Assembly: GCA_016218905.1 (NCBI GenBank)
Contig: JACRCS010000335.1
Location: 1-22,854 of the forward strand
Reading direction: 5' to 3'
Origin: Deltaproteobacteria bacterium
GTDB taxonomy: Bacteria; Desulfobacterota_C; Deferrisomatia; Deferrisomatales; JACRMM01
DNA: 22,854 nucleotides
The first letter of the stretch is position 1, and every line of letters starts with the position of its first letter. The notes below the pieces were generated by a model. The model saw nothing but the letters and a program-made list of their open reading frames with translations, had not been told where the DNA came from and made no database searches. The position numbers and the translations under genes were made by a program. Positions 1-5,170 of this stretch are shown in pieces.

Positions 1-221
1 GAGCTTACCAGGCCGTCGTACTCGGCGTCGGGAATCCGCCACCAGGCGGACCCGTGGGAAGGTGCCGGCCCCTTCCTGGTCTCGAAGAAGCAAACCTTAC
101 AGCCGTCGAAGGCCTCGCCGTTGTTCCCCGAGACACGGGCCTTGACCGCGCCCTGACCCGCTACGGCGAGCCCTGGCAGTGCCAGTGCCGCCACGATGAC
201 GCCCTTGAGCCTTATTGTCAT
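1..221 (-). CDS. Small secreted protein, N-terminal part only (runs off the window edge)
   Basis: The frame opens with ATG at 219-221 and stays open to base 1, giving 73 residues of a protein whose C-terminus lies outside the window. A strong Shine-Dalgarno (AGGAGGTG, 225-232) precedes the ATG. Residues 1-21 are a textbook signal peptide: basic MTIRLK, a hydrophobic core, then AVA followed by GQG as the likely signal peptidase I site, so the product should be periplasmic or secreted. The mature part begins KARVSGNNGEAFDGCKVCF and contains a CxxC pair. The pattern of a short beta-strand, a Gly-rich turn and another strand resembles small transthyretin/carboxypeptidase-regulatory folds, but too little is visible to assign a family. 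Coding nature is well supported; function is unknown. Confidence 0.7.
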   Translation of the reverse strand, partial: MTIRLKGVIVAALALPGLAVAGQGAVKARVSGNNGEAFDGCKVCFFETRKGPAPSHGSAWWRIPDAEYDGLVS

Positions 222-286
222 GAACACCTCCTACTCAGGAGTGAAAACAATTGGGCCGTTCTCGACGAGCCGCGGATGGAAGCAGC

Positions 287-526
287 TCAAGATCTCATAC
301 TCTGTCCAGGTGCAGACGAGCTACTCATTTCGAACAGCTTTTTAGTCTGCCGTACTACGCCTCTCCGCATCTGGAACTTTTCATACCTGCAATCCTGCCC
401 GATGTCAACGGGAAGAAAGCTCTTGGTTCGTGTTCTAATGATATAGACACCAGGATCTTTCTTCTTGAATTTGGCACTGATACTAACGCAAACGTAACGG
501 CCATGATGACGGTCGAGATACGCACA
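287..526 (-). pseudogene. Possible decayed coding remnant, 79 codons without a start
   Basis: Reading the minus strand from just after a TAG at 527-529 to a TGA at 287-289 gives 79 residues with protein-like, highly charged composition, including KFKKKDPGVYIIRTRTKSF and then DCRYEKFQMRRGVVRQTKKL. There is no ATG, GTG or TTG in the upstream half and the frame is closed by a stop, so no complete gene is possible here without a frameshift or missing 5' part. Codon use is AT-richer than in neighbouring genes. It lies 65 bases upstream of the secreted protein gene on the same strand, a spacing that fits an old operon partner. I do not recognise the family. It could also be chance. Confidence 0.25.
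380..408 (-). promoter_or_regulatory. Candidate sigma-70 promoter for the secreted protein gene
   Basis: On the minus strand a perfect -35 TTGACA (403-408) is followed after exactly 17 bases by TATGAA (380-385), which matches four of six -10 positions. Transcription would start near 373 and leave a leader of about 150 bases before the ATG at 221. The site lies inside the possible coding remnant, so it may be coincidental. Confidence 0.35.
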
Positions 527-601
527 CTATTATGTATTGCAGCGCTAGAGAATGTGAGTACCGCGTCGGGCTTTTACCCTACTTGCGTGGTCGCACAACT
601 T

Positions 602-901
602 CGTACCGGCCAGGGGCCGGACTTCGCCGCGGCCCTCGCGTCTTCCCTGTGAAGAGGAGAGCGAGACCCCGGTCAGCCGAGGGTCGAGAGCTGACGAGCA
701 CCCGCCGGGTCAGTCGACCCGGCGGACGAACGATCCGAAAGGAGTGGCCCGCGGCGTGACCGGTCGAAAAACCGGCTGCGAGAGGGGCGGGGGCGGAGGA
801 GAAAGAGCTCCGCCGGACGACGCGTGCCGGCACCTGGAGGAGGGCCGGCCGCCGGAAAGGGATGGAGGCGCCGAGGCGAGCCGGGGTGCGTTAATCCCCG
901 G
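602..901 (+). ncRNA. Candidate structured RNA: run of eight consecutive stem-loops
   Basis: Successive hairpins, read on the plus strand: CCGGCC/GGCCGG (606-620, 3-base loop); CTCGC/GCGAG (635-639, 661-665) enclosing TCTTC/GAAGA (641-655); GTCAGC/GCTGAC (672-695); a perfect 10-bp stem with a 4-base loop (702-725); TCC-GAAA-GGA with a GNRA loop (734-743); CCGGT/ACCGG (760-775); GGCGGAG/CTCCGCC (792-814); GCCGGC plus CCT pairing AGG plus GCCGGC with a GGAGG loop (826-849); and CCGGGG/CCCCGG (881-901). Loops and joints are purine-rich on the plus strand (GAAA, GGAGG, GAGAAAGAG), which favours plus-strand RNA. No known family signature (RNase P, tmRNA, SRP, 6S, common riboswitches) was recognised. 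High GC makes some short stems likely by chance, and no promoter was identified. Confidence 0.25.
881..901 (-). terminator. Hairpin at the cupin stop codon, weak terminator candidate
   Basis: CCGGGG (881-886) pairs with CCCCGG (896-901) around a 9-base loop that contains the TAA stop of the cupin gene (891-893). There is no T-run after it on the minus strand, so if it stops transcription it is not a canonical intrinsic terminator. Confidence 0.25.
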
Positions 902-1211
902 CAGCCGTGATGGACGCGATCACCAGATCTCCCCCGGAAACGTTGCGGATTCCATGCTCTTCGAGCGCGGGCACGATCACGATCTGCCCGACTCCGATCG
1001 TCCGCTTCTGCCCTCCCGAAGCGAACTCACCCGTTCCCTCCACGACCATCCAGATGTGGCTCCCATGATGGGTGTGGGTGACGATCTCCTGTCCGGCCTT
1101 CATGCAGAGCAGGCTCACCCGGGAGTGGTCGTCGCTCCAGATCGTCTCTTGGTGGCGCTTTTCGTCATTGAACTTCTTGATGGAGTGGACGTCGAAAATC
1201 TGCGTCTTCAC
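891..1211 (-). CDS. Small single-domain cupin protein (Cupin_2 type)
   Basis: A 106-residue beta-barrel cupin. Motif 1 is readable as G40-x5-H46-x-H48-x3-H52-x6-G59 and motif 2 as G75-x5-P81-x-L83-x2-H86-x3-N90. The usual motif-1 glutamate is replaced by His52, so the metal site would be all-histidine (H46, H48, H52, H86). Such mini-cupins bind a metal and a small ligand or act as oxygenases, isomerases or sensors; the substrate cannot be told here. The start is GTG at 1209-1211 with GGAG (1219-1222) seven bases upstream. It begins 42 bases after the permease stop on the same strand and is probably co-transcribed, which hints at a role linked to the transported metalloid or metal (inference). 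Confidence 0.88.
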   Translation of the reverse strand: MKTQIFDVHSIKKFNDEKRHQETIWSDDHSRVSLLCMKAGQEIVTHTHHGSHIWMVVEGTGEFASGGQKRTIGVGQIVIVPALEEHGIRNVSGGDLVIASITAAGD

Positions 1212-1253
1212 GGGTGCGCTCCGCGATGAGGGTTGGGCGAGGCGCCGAGGGCC

Positions 1254-3158
1254 TCAGGCTTTGTTCACGAGTTTGAGCGCTCTTCCGAGCCAGGCCGACG
1301 ATCCCTCGAAGAGCGTGGGCCACCGGGTGACCTGGAGTCGCGGCGCGTGCTCGACCCCACCCGAGAAAGCGACGCCGTTGGGGGGGGGGGGGGGGGTGGG
1401 GGCGGGGGGTGCGTGCGCTCCCTCCGGGGCGGGACCCGAGACGATCATCATGCCCCTGCCGTCCTCCACGAACCGCCAGATGCGCTCCCGTTCGTCGTTC
1501 CCGAGCGGCCGTTTCGGGTCTCCCCCCCCGAAGACGATCCAAAGTTGCCCCTGCTCCGCCAGAAGGCGGTCAGAGACTTCCGGGGTTTCGGCGCGGTCCG
1601 TGACCGCGACCTCGAAGCCCTGCCGCCGCAGGTCATTCGAGAGGAGGCCGAGGGCCTCCCGGTGAAGCTCCGCCTCCCGTGAGGTGTCGTAGACGAGGAT
1701 CCTCCTCGGCTCAGCTGCGCCCGTGTTCTCCGCCAGCCAGGCCGCGACGTTTCCGATGTACCCGCGGTCGTCGTAACTCCCTCGGCCGGCTCCGAGCAAA
1801 CGGCCGAGCCCCGCGTCGAAGACCACTCCCCCGTGCCCCTCCACGCTGTTCTCGTAGGTCGCGAGCAGGCTTCCCGCCTGGGGTTCGAGCGCGATCCGGA
1901 CTTCGTGCCTTCCCTTGCGCAGGACGGAGGCCGGCCCGCCGGAGAGAGAGCCGACTCTCGCGAGGAGGGAGTTACCGGTGTCTACCCCCGGGACAAAGAC
2001 CAAGGCCTGAAACGCGAACGCGATGAGGATCGACCCGACGACGCAGACGGCGAGGTAGAGGGAGAAGACCCGCTTCTTGAAGATGGTCCAGAAGAGGACC
2101 ATCGTGGGCATCGCGGTGACCGGTCCGCCGATCATGAACGCCAGGGCCGCTCCGCCTTCGATCGTGCCGTCGAGGGAACCCTTCAAGTGGGAGACGATAC
2201 TGGAGGCGCTGATCTGATGCAGGAAGATGGGGACGGAACCCAGCGTGACCCAAACGATGCTCAGCGGGTCCTTCCGGCCGAAGAGAGCGTAGATCCAATC
2301 CTGCGGCATGTACCTTTCGACGACGGCACCGGTGACGACCCCGACAAGGACATACTTCCCGACGCTCCACAACATCTCGGATGACTTGGCGAGGAAGATG
2401 ACGAACTTGTTGTTCGTCCTCGCCGCGACCCGGTTCCCGAACTTCTCCCGGCAGCTGCACCGGAGGCGCTCGTCCGGATAGTCCTCATCGTGGAAGTCCC
2501 CCCGGACGACCGCACCTTCGATGAAGACCTTGGCCGTCTCGAAACCCCGCTTTCGCAGGTAATGGGTGATGAGTCCGGCGAAGAGGCCCATGGAGAAGGC
2601 CGCCACCGTCCGGATCACGGTCCACTCGGGGCCGAGATCGTTGAGCGTGAGTAGGTAGGTCGACGGGCTCATGAGGGGTGAGGTGACCATCAGAGCCATG
2701 ACCGGCGCGAGCGGCACGCCCGCGAAGAGGAGGCTCACCGCGGTCGTGAGGGTCCCGCAGGCGCAGAGGGGGCTGATCAGGCCGATGAACGAGGCGAGGA
2801 AGACGCTGAGGACACCGTACTTCCTCAGCTTGGCCTGGAGCTTGACGGCAATCTTGAAGGTGCGCAGGTACCCCGCGAGCAGGATGCCGATCAGGAAGTA
2901 GGGAAGCACGTCCCACAACTCGGCCAGGACCCCGTGACGGTCGAAGAAGAGGTCCCAGAGCTCCTGCCCCAGGAGAAGAGGGAGACCCGCCCCGGATTCG
3001 TGCCCGGCGGAAGCAGTGCTTGGACCGTAGACCCATACGTGCCAGACTACGAGGAGCAACGACACGAAGACGAGGGTAAGGAGAGTCGCGTTGGCGGATC
3101 TCGCCGACCCATGCGCTTGGCACGCTTGGCGTTTTGAAGTGCTCGACCACGGAAACAT
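1254..3158 (-). CDS. ArsP/DUF318-family permease with extra C-terminal domain
   Basis: The N-terminal about 390 residues are a polytopic membrane protein of the DUF318/ArsP (YraQ-like) permease family: a hydrophobic helix at 25-44, the family hallmark SPLCACGTLTTAV (Cys132, Cys134), then SPLMSPSTYLL, an acidic cytoplasmic loop with a CxC (234-236), and further helices to about 390 including PIFLHQISASS and GGPVTAMPT. Members export organoarsenicals or other soft-metal compounds through the paired cysteines. Residues about 400-634 are an added soluble domain with an alternating alpha/beta pattern (RRILVYDTSRE, LWIVFGGGD, MMIVSG) resembling class I glutamine-amidotransferase-like folds; this is inference. 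A Pro-rich linker at 584-593 is encoded by the long C-run. ATG at 3156-3158 is preferred over the upstream GTG (3192-3194) because AAGGAAGAGGAG lies 9 bases upstream and the candidate promoter overlaps the GTG. Confidence 0.85.
   Translation of the reverse strand: MFPWSSTSKRQACQAHGSARSANATLLTLVFVSLLLVVWHVWVYGPSTASAGHESGAGLPLLLGQELWDLFFDRHGVLAELWDVLPYFLIGILLAGYLRTFKIAVKLQAKLRKYGVLSVFLASFIGLISPLCACGTLTTAVSLLFAGVPLAPVMALMVTSPLMSPSTYLLTLNDLGPEWTVIRTVAAFSMGLFAGLITHYLRKRGFETAKVFIEGAVVRGDFHDEDYPDERLRCSCREKFGNRVAARTNNKFVIFLAKSSEMLWSVGKYVLVGVVTGAVVERYMPQDWIYALFGRKDPLSIVWVTLGSVPIFLHQISASSIVSHLKGSLDGTIEGGAALAFMIGGPVTAMPTMVLFWTIFKKRVFSLYLAVCVVGSILIAFAFQALVFVPGVDTGNSLLARVGSLSGGPASVLRKGRHEVRIALEPQAGSLLATYENSVEGHGGVVFDAGLGRLLGAGRGSYDDRGYIGNVAAWLAENTGAAEPRRILVYDTSREAELHREALGLLSNDLRRQGFEVAVTDRAETPEVSDRLLAEQGQLWIVFGGGDPKRPLGNDERERIWRFVEDGRGMMIVSGPAPEGAHAPPAPTPPPPPNGVAFSGGVEHAPRLQVTRWPTLFEGSSAWLGRALKLVNKA
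1380..1396. repeat. 17-base poly-G tract inside the permease gene
   Basis: Seventeen consecutive G on the plus strand (C on the coding strand), followed by T and further G-runs to 1410. It encodes a stretch of prolines and keeps the downstream frame open to the stop at 1254. The length is in the range where slipped-strand mispairing, G-quadruplex formation and sequencing errors all occur. Confidence 0.95.
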
Positions 3159-3167
3159 GGGCTGCGG

Positions 3168-3179
3168 CTCCTCTTCCTT
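3168..3179 (-). promoter_or_regulatory. Ribosome binding site that decides the permease start
   Basis: The minus strand reads AAGGAAGAGGAG, with 9 bases to the ATG at 3156-3158. The alternative GTG at 3192-3194 has no Shine-Dalgarno and would lie at or before the predicted transcription start. Confidence 0.7.
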
Positions 3180-3186
3180 TAACCGG

Positions 3187-3216
3187 ATTCTCACATTGCA
3201 TGCCTGAAAGTGTCAA
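3187..3216 (-). promoter_or_regulatory. Candidate sigma-70 promoter of the permease-cupin operon
   Basis: On the minus strand a perfect TTGACA (3211-3216) stands 18 bases from GAGAAT (3187-3192), a four-of-six match to the -10 element. Transcription would start near 3180, giving a leader of about 20 bases that just includes the strong ribosome binding site. The element lies in the divergent spacer shared with sfsA. Confidence 0.5.
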
Positions 3217-3244
3217 TCCGGGATTCTCCCGTAAAGAGGCGGTT

Positions 3245-3943
3245 TTGGTCCGGTTCCCGGAGCCGAAGGTCATGGGCACCTTCGTCGCCCGGCGCCAGCG
3301 TTTCCTCGCCGACGTCCTCCTCCCCGACGGCACGCCTGCCGTCGCACACTGCCCGAACACGGGCTCGATGAAGGGCTGCCTCTTTCCGGGCCACCCCGTG
3401 CTGCTCTGGGACAGCCGCAATCCCCTCCGGAAGTGCCGGTACACCTGGAAGGCCGTGGACGCCGGCGGGTTCTGGGTGGGCGTCGACACCGGGCTCCCGA
3501 ACCGCTTCGTGGAGGCCGCGGTTCGAGCCGGCGCGGTTCCGGGGTTGCGAGGGTTTCCGACGGTCCGGCCGGAGCAGCGATGCGGCGCGCGGAGCCGGAT
3601 CGACCTCCTCCTGGAGGGGCCGGGAGGCCGCTGCTTCGTGGAGGTGAAGAACGTCACGCTCGTAGAGGGAGGGGCGGCGCGCTTTCCCGACGCGGTGACG
3701 GCCCGCGGGCTGCGTCACCTCACCGAATTGACGGCGGCGGTCGCCGCGGGCGACCGCGCCGCCATGGTGTACGTGGTCCAGCGCTGCGACGCGCGGCGCT
3801 TCGAGCCCGCGCGGGAGATCGACCCGGCCTACGCCCGCGGCCTCGAGGCCGCGGTCCGGGCGGGCGTCGAGGCCCACGCGCTCCTCGCGCGGGTGAGCAC
3901 CGAGGGCGTGGAGTTCGCCGGAGTCCTGCCGATCGCGCTCTGA
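3245..3943 (+). CDS. sfsA: SfsA family DNA-binding/nuclease-like protein
   Basis: The protein of 232 residues matches SfsA (E. coli 234) from end to end. Hallmarks are RFLADV near residues 19-24, HCPNTGSMKGC (35-45), ARSRID (115-120), CFVEVKNVTLVEGG (130-143), FPDAVTARG and a final ARVSTEGVEF. SfsA was named for sugar fermentation stimulation; its SRID and EVK motifs (D120, E133, K135) fit a PD-(D/E)xK nuclease core. The TTG at 3245 is chosen as start: AAAGAGG precedes it by 5 bases and it gives an N-terminus of family length. The upstream ATG at 3200 has no Shine-Dalgarno and would overlap the divergent permease promoter. It appears to be a single-gene unit followed by a hairpin at 3950-3974. 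Confidence 0.95.
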   Translation: MVRFPEPKVMGTFVARRQRFLADVLLPDGTPAVAHCPNTGSMKGCLFPGHPVLLWDSRNPLRKCRYTWKAVDAGGFWVGVDTGLPNRFVEAAVRAGAVPGLRGFPTVRPEQRCGARSRIDLLLEGPGGRCFVEVKNVTLVEGGAARFPDAVTARGLRHLTELTAAVAAGDRAAMVYVVQRCDARRFEPAREIDPAYARGLEAAVRAGVEAHALLARVSTEGVEFAGVLPIAL

Positions 3944-3949
3944 TCAGCT

Positions 3950-3974
3950 CACCGGCCTCGCTTCGGGGCCGGTG
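3950..3974 (+). terminator. Hairpin after sfsA, terminator-like
   Basis: CACCGGCC (3950-3957) pairs perfectly with GGCCGGTG (3967-3974) across a 9-base loop, starting seven bases after the sfsA stop codon. No T-run follows, so it is a strong stem but not a canonical intrinsic terminator. Confidence 0.45.
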
Positions 3975-3990
3975 GACTCAGCCGCCGTAG

Positions 3991-4049
3991 GGCGGGGCTT
4001 GCCCCGCCGAAATCGGCGGGAGAACCCCGCGACGCGGGAACCTCCCGCC
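3991..4049. repeat. REP-like pair of extragenic palindromes
   Basis: Two adjacent GC-rich palindromes lie in the sfsA to SPFH spacer. GGCGGGG/CCCCGCC with a CTTG loop occupies 3991-4008. GGCGGGAG (4015-4022) pairs with CTCCCGCC (4042-4049), enclosing a nested CCCGC/GCGGG stem (4026-4038). The layout resembles repetitive extragenic palindromic elements; a copy number cannot be judged from one window. Confidence 0.5.
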
Positions 4050-4058
4050 CTGCGGCCT

Positions 4059-4113
4059 GTCCATGCCGTCCACGTCGTCCACATCGTCCATTCTCCCGTG
4101 CCATTCTCCCGTG
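4059..4113. repeat. Period-9 tandem array plus a 13-bp direct duplication
   Basis: Four 9-base units share the core GTCCA: GTCCATGCC, GTCCACGTC, GTCCACATC, GTCCATTCT (4059-4094). Overlapping the end, CCATTCTCCCGTG occurs twice head to tail (4088-4100 and 4101-4113). The array lies just upstream of the candidate promoter of the SPFH operon. Confidence 0.8.
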
Positions 4114-4115
4114 CC

Positions 4116-4144
4116 TTGCGGAAGCTCCAATCGCGGCTGATACT
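4116..4144 (+). promoter_or_regulatory. Candidate promoter of the SPFH/AAA-Lon operon
   Basis: TTGCGG (4116-4121) and GATACT (4139-4144) are separated by 17 bases, matching three and four of six consensus positions. Transcription would start about 45 bases before the SPFH ATG, directly downstream of the tandem repeats. The match is modest. Confidence 0.3.
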
Positions 4145-4195
4145 TGTGCTGGCGGAAGGATCGGTTCCGTCCCGCCTGCAGACCGGAGCGAAGCC

Positions 4196-5128
4196 ATGCC
4201 CAACCAGCCTTCGTCGCGCTTCGTACAGCGTGCGTTCATCAAGAACGTCTTCCGCAGGATCCTCGCCGCGCTGCTCGTGGTCGGCGTCGTCTACGCTGTC
4301 GTCGCGATCGTCTATGCGAGCCGGACGCTCTATAAGGTGAGGCTCAACTACGCCGTGGTGATTGAGCGCTTCGGAGGCCGGCGGGAGCCGGTGACGGAGA
4401 TCGGCTGGCACGCGCGGCTCCCGTATTTCACTCGGATCGAGCAGGAGGTTCCCCTGATGAACCAGCGGCTCTTCCTCGGCGGGAAGGAAGAGCCCATGAG
4501 GATCATCTCCAAGGAGAGCGTGGCCCTCTGGACGTCCGCCGTCCTCACCTACCGGATCCGGGACCTGAACGCGTGGGCCATCCTCAACGTCCACCCGAAC
4601 GACCTCCTCCAGGCGGACTTCGACGGCATCGCGCGGGACATCCTCCAGGCCAAGGAAGTCGACCAGCTCGTGAGCGGGCGCGAGCTCGTCAAGGAGGAGA
4701 TCTTCCGGGCCCTCAAGCAGCGGCCCATCAACGAAGGGGGTCCGACGCTGGAGAAGAAGTACGGAATCGAGCTCGTGAGCTTCGTCCTGAAGGAGACCCG
4801 CTTCGGCGACAAGCTCGTGGAGGCCACGGAGGAGAAGAAGCGCCGCCAGCTCATCGCCGAGGCGGAGAACTACGCCGCCGACCAGGAAGCGAGCCGGATC
4901 CGCAAGCTCTACGCCGCCTATATGGAGAGCATCCGCTCGCTCCAGAAGGGAATCGGCCGCACCGACGGTTCCACCGACGCCGCCCTCCTCCAGTTCCTGG
5001 TCCAGGAGAAGTGGGCCGGCGCCTATGAGAAGAACCAGACCGGGCAGGACACGGTGGTGATCCAGAACACCCAGGCCGGTCAGAACCCCTCCGTGGTACT
5101 GCCGCCAAAAGCGCCGAAGGGGCAGTAG
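4196..5128 (+). CDS. Membrane-anchored SPFH/band-7 (prohibitin-like) protein
   Basis: A 310-residue protein of the HflC/prohibitin type. A short basic N-terminus is followed by one hydrophobic helix at about 22-42 and an SPFH/PHB domain (about 46-245) with NYAVVIERFGG, GWHARLPYF and SKESVALWTSAVLTYRI. A charged, coiled-coil-prone helix rich in Lys, Glu and Arg (about 205-245) is typical of oligomerising band-7 proteins. Family members form large ring or cage assemblies at the membrane and often control membrane AAA+ proteases. GGAG (4185-4188) lies 7 bases before the ATG. The next gene starts only 42 bases after its stop and encodes a tandem AAA+ Lon-type protease, so the two products probably act together. 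The neighbours are not hflK/hflC, so this is not the usual HflKC pair. Confidence 0.9.
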   Translation: MPNQPSSRFVQRAFIKNVFRRILAALLVVGVVYAVVAIVYASRTLYKVRLNYAVVIERFGGRREPVTEIGWHARLPYFTRIEQEVPLMNQRLFLGGKEEPMRIISKESVALWTSAVLTYRIRDLNAWAILNVHPNDLLQADFDGIARDILQAKEVDQLVSGRELVKEEIFRALKQRPINEGGPTLEKKYGIELVSFVLKETRFGDKLVEATEEKKRRQLIAEAENYAADQEASRIRKLYAAYMESIRSLQKGIGRTDGSTDAALLQFLVQEKWAGAYEKNQTGQDTVVIQNTQAGQNPSVVLPPKAPKGQ

Positions 5129-5170
5129 CGCCGTGCAGACGCCTCGGAGAGCGGGGCTGAGGAGACACTA

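Larger units (their letters stand above)
222..890. other. Gene-poor spacer with an AT-richer island followed by GC-rich hairpin DNA
   Basis: No convincing intact gene lies between the cupin stop and the start of the secreted protein. Bases about 240-590 are clearly less GC-rich: 50 percent in 301-360 and 45 percent in 481-540, against 75 percent in 841-900. This island may be acquired or decayed DNA. From about 600 the composition returns to the local norm and the sequence becomes a chain of short palindromes, described separately. Longer open frames here (for example 251-652 plus and 579-833 minus) have shadow-like composition and no start signals. Confidence 0.6.

Noticed and set aside
437..710. 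Small minus-strand proteins at 579-833 and a short ATG frame around 500
   Set aside because: No Shine-Dalgarno, Arg/Pro/Ser-rich composition, and overlap with palindromic DNA.
690..731. Hammerhead-ribozyme-like core: CTGACGA, a perfect stem, then GAA
   Set aside because: The base after GAA is C rather than A, no suitable NUH cleavage site with matching stems I and III was found, and GCTGAC pairs fully with upstream GTCAGC in its own hairpin.
3134..3244. Longer sfsA starts upstream of 3245
   Set aside because: They overlap the divergent permease start region and promoter, lack a Shine-Dalgarno and exceed the family N-terminus.
4196..5128. Calling the SPFH gene hflC
   Set aside because: It lacks an hflK partner and FtsH context; sequence supports only the broader SPFH family.
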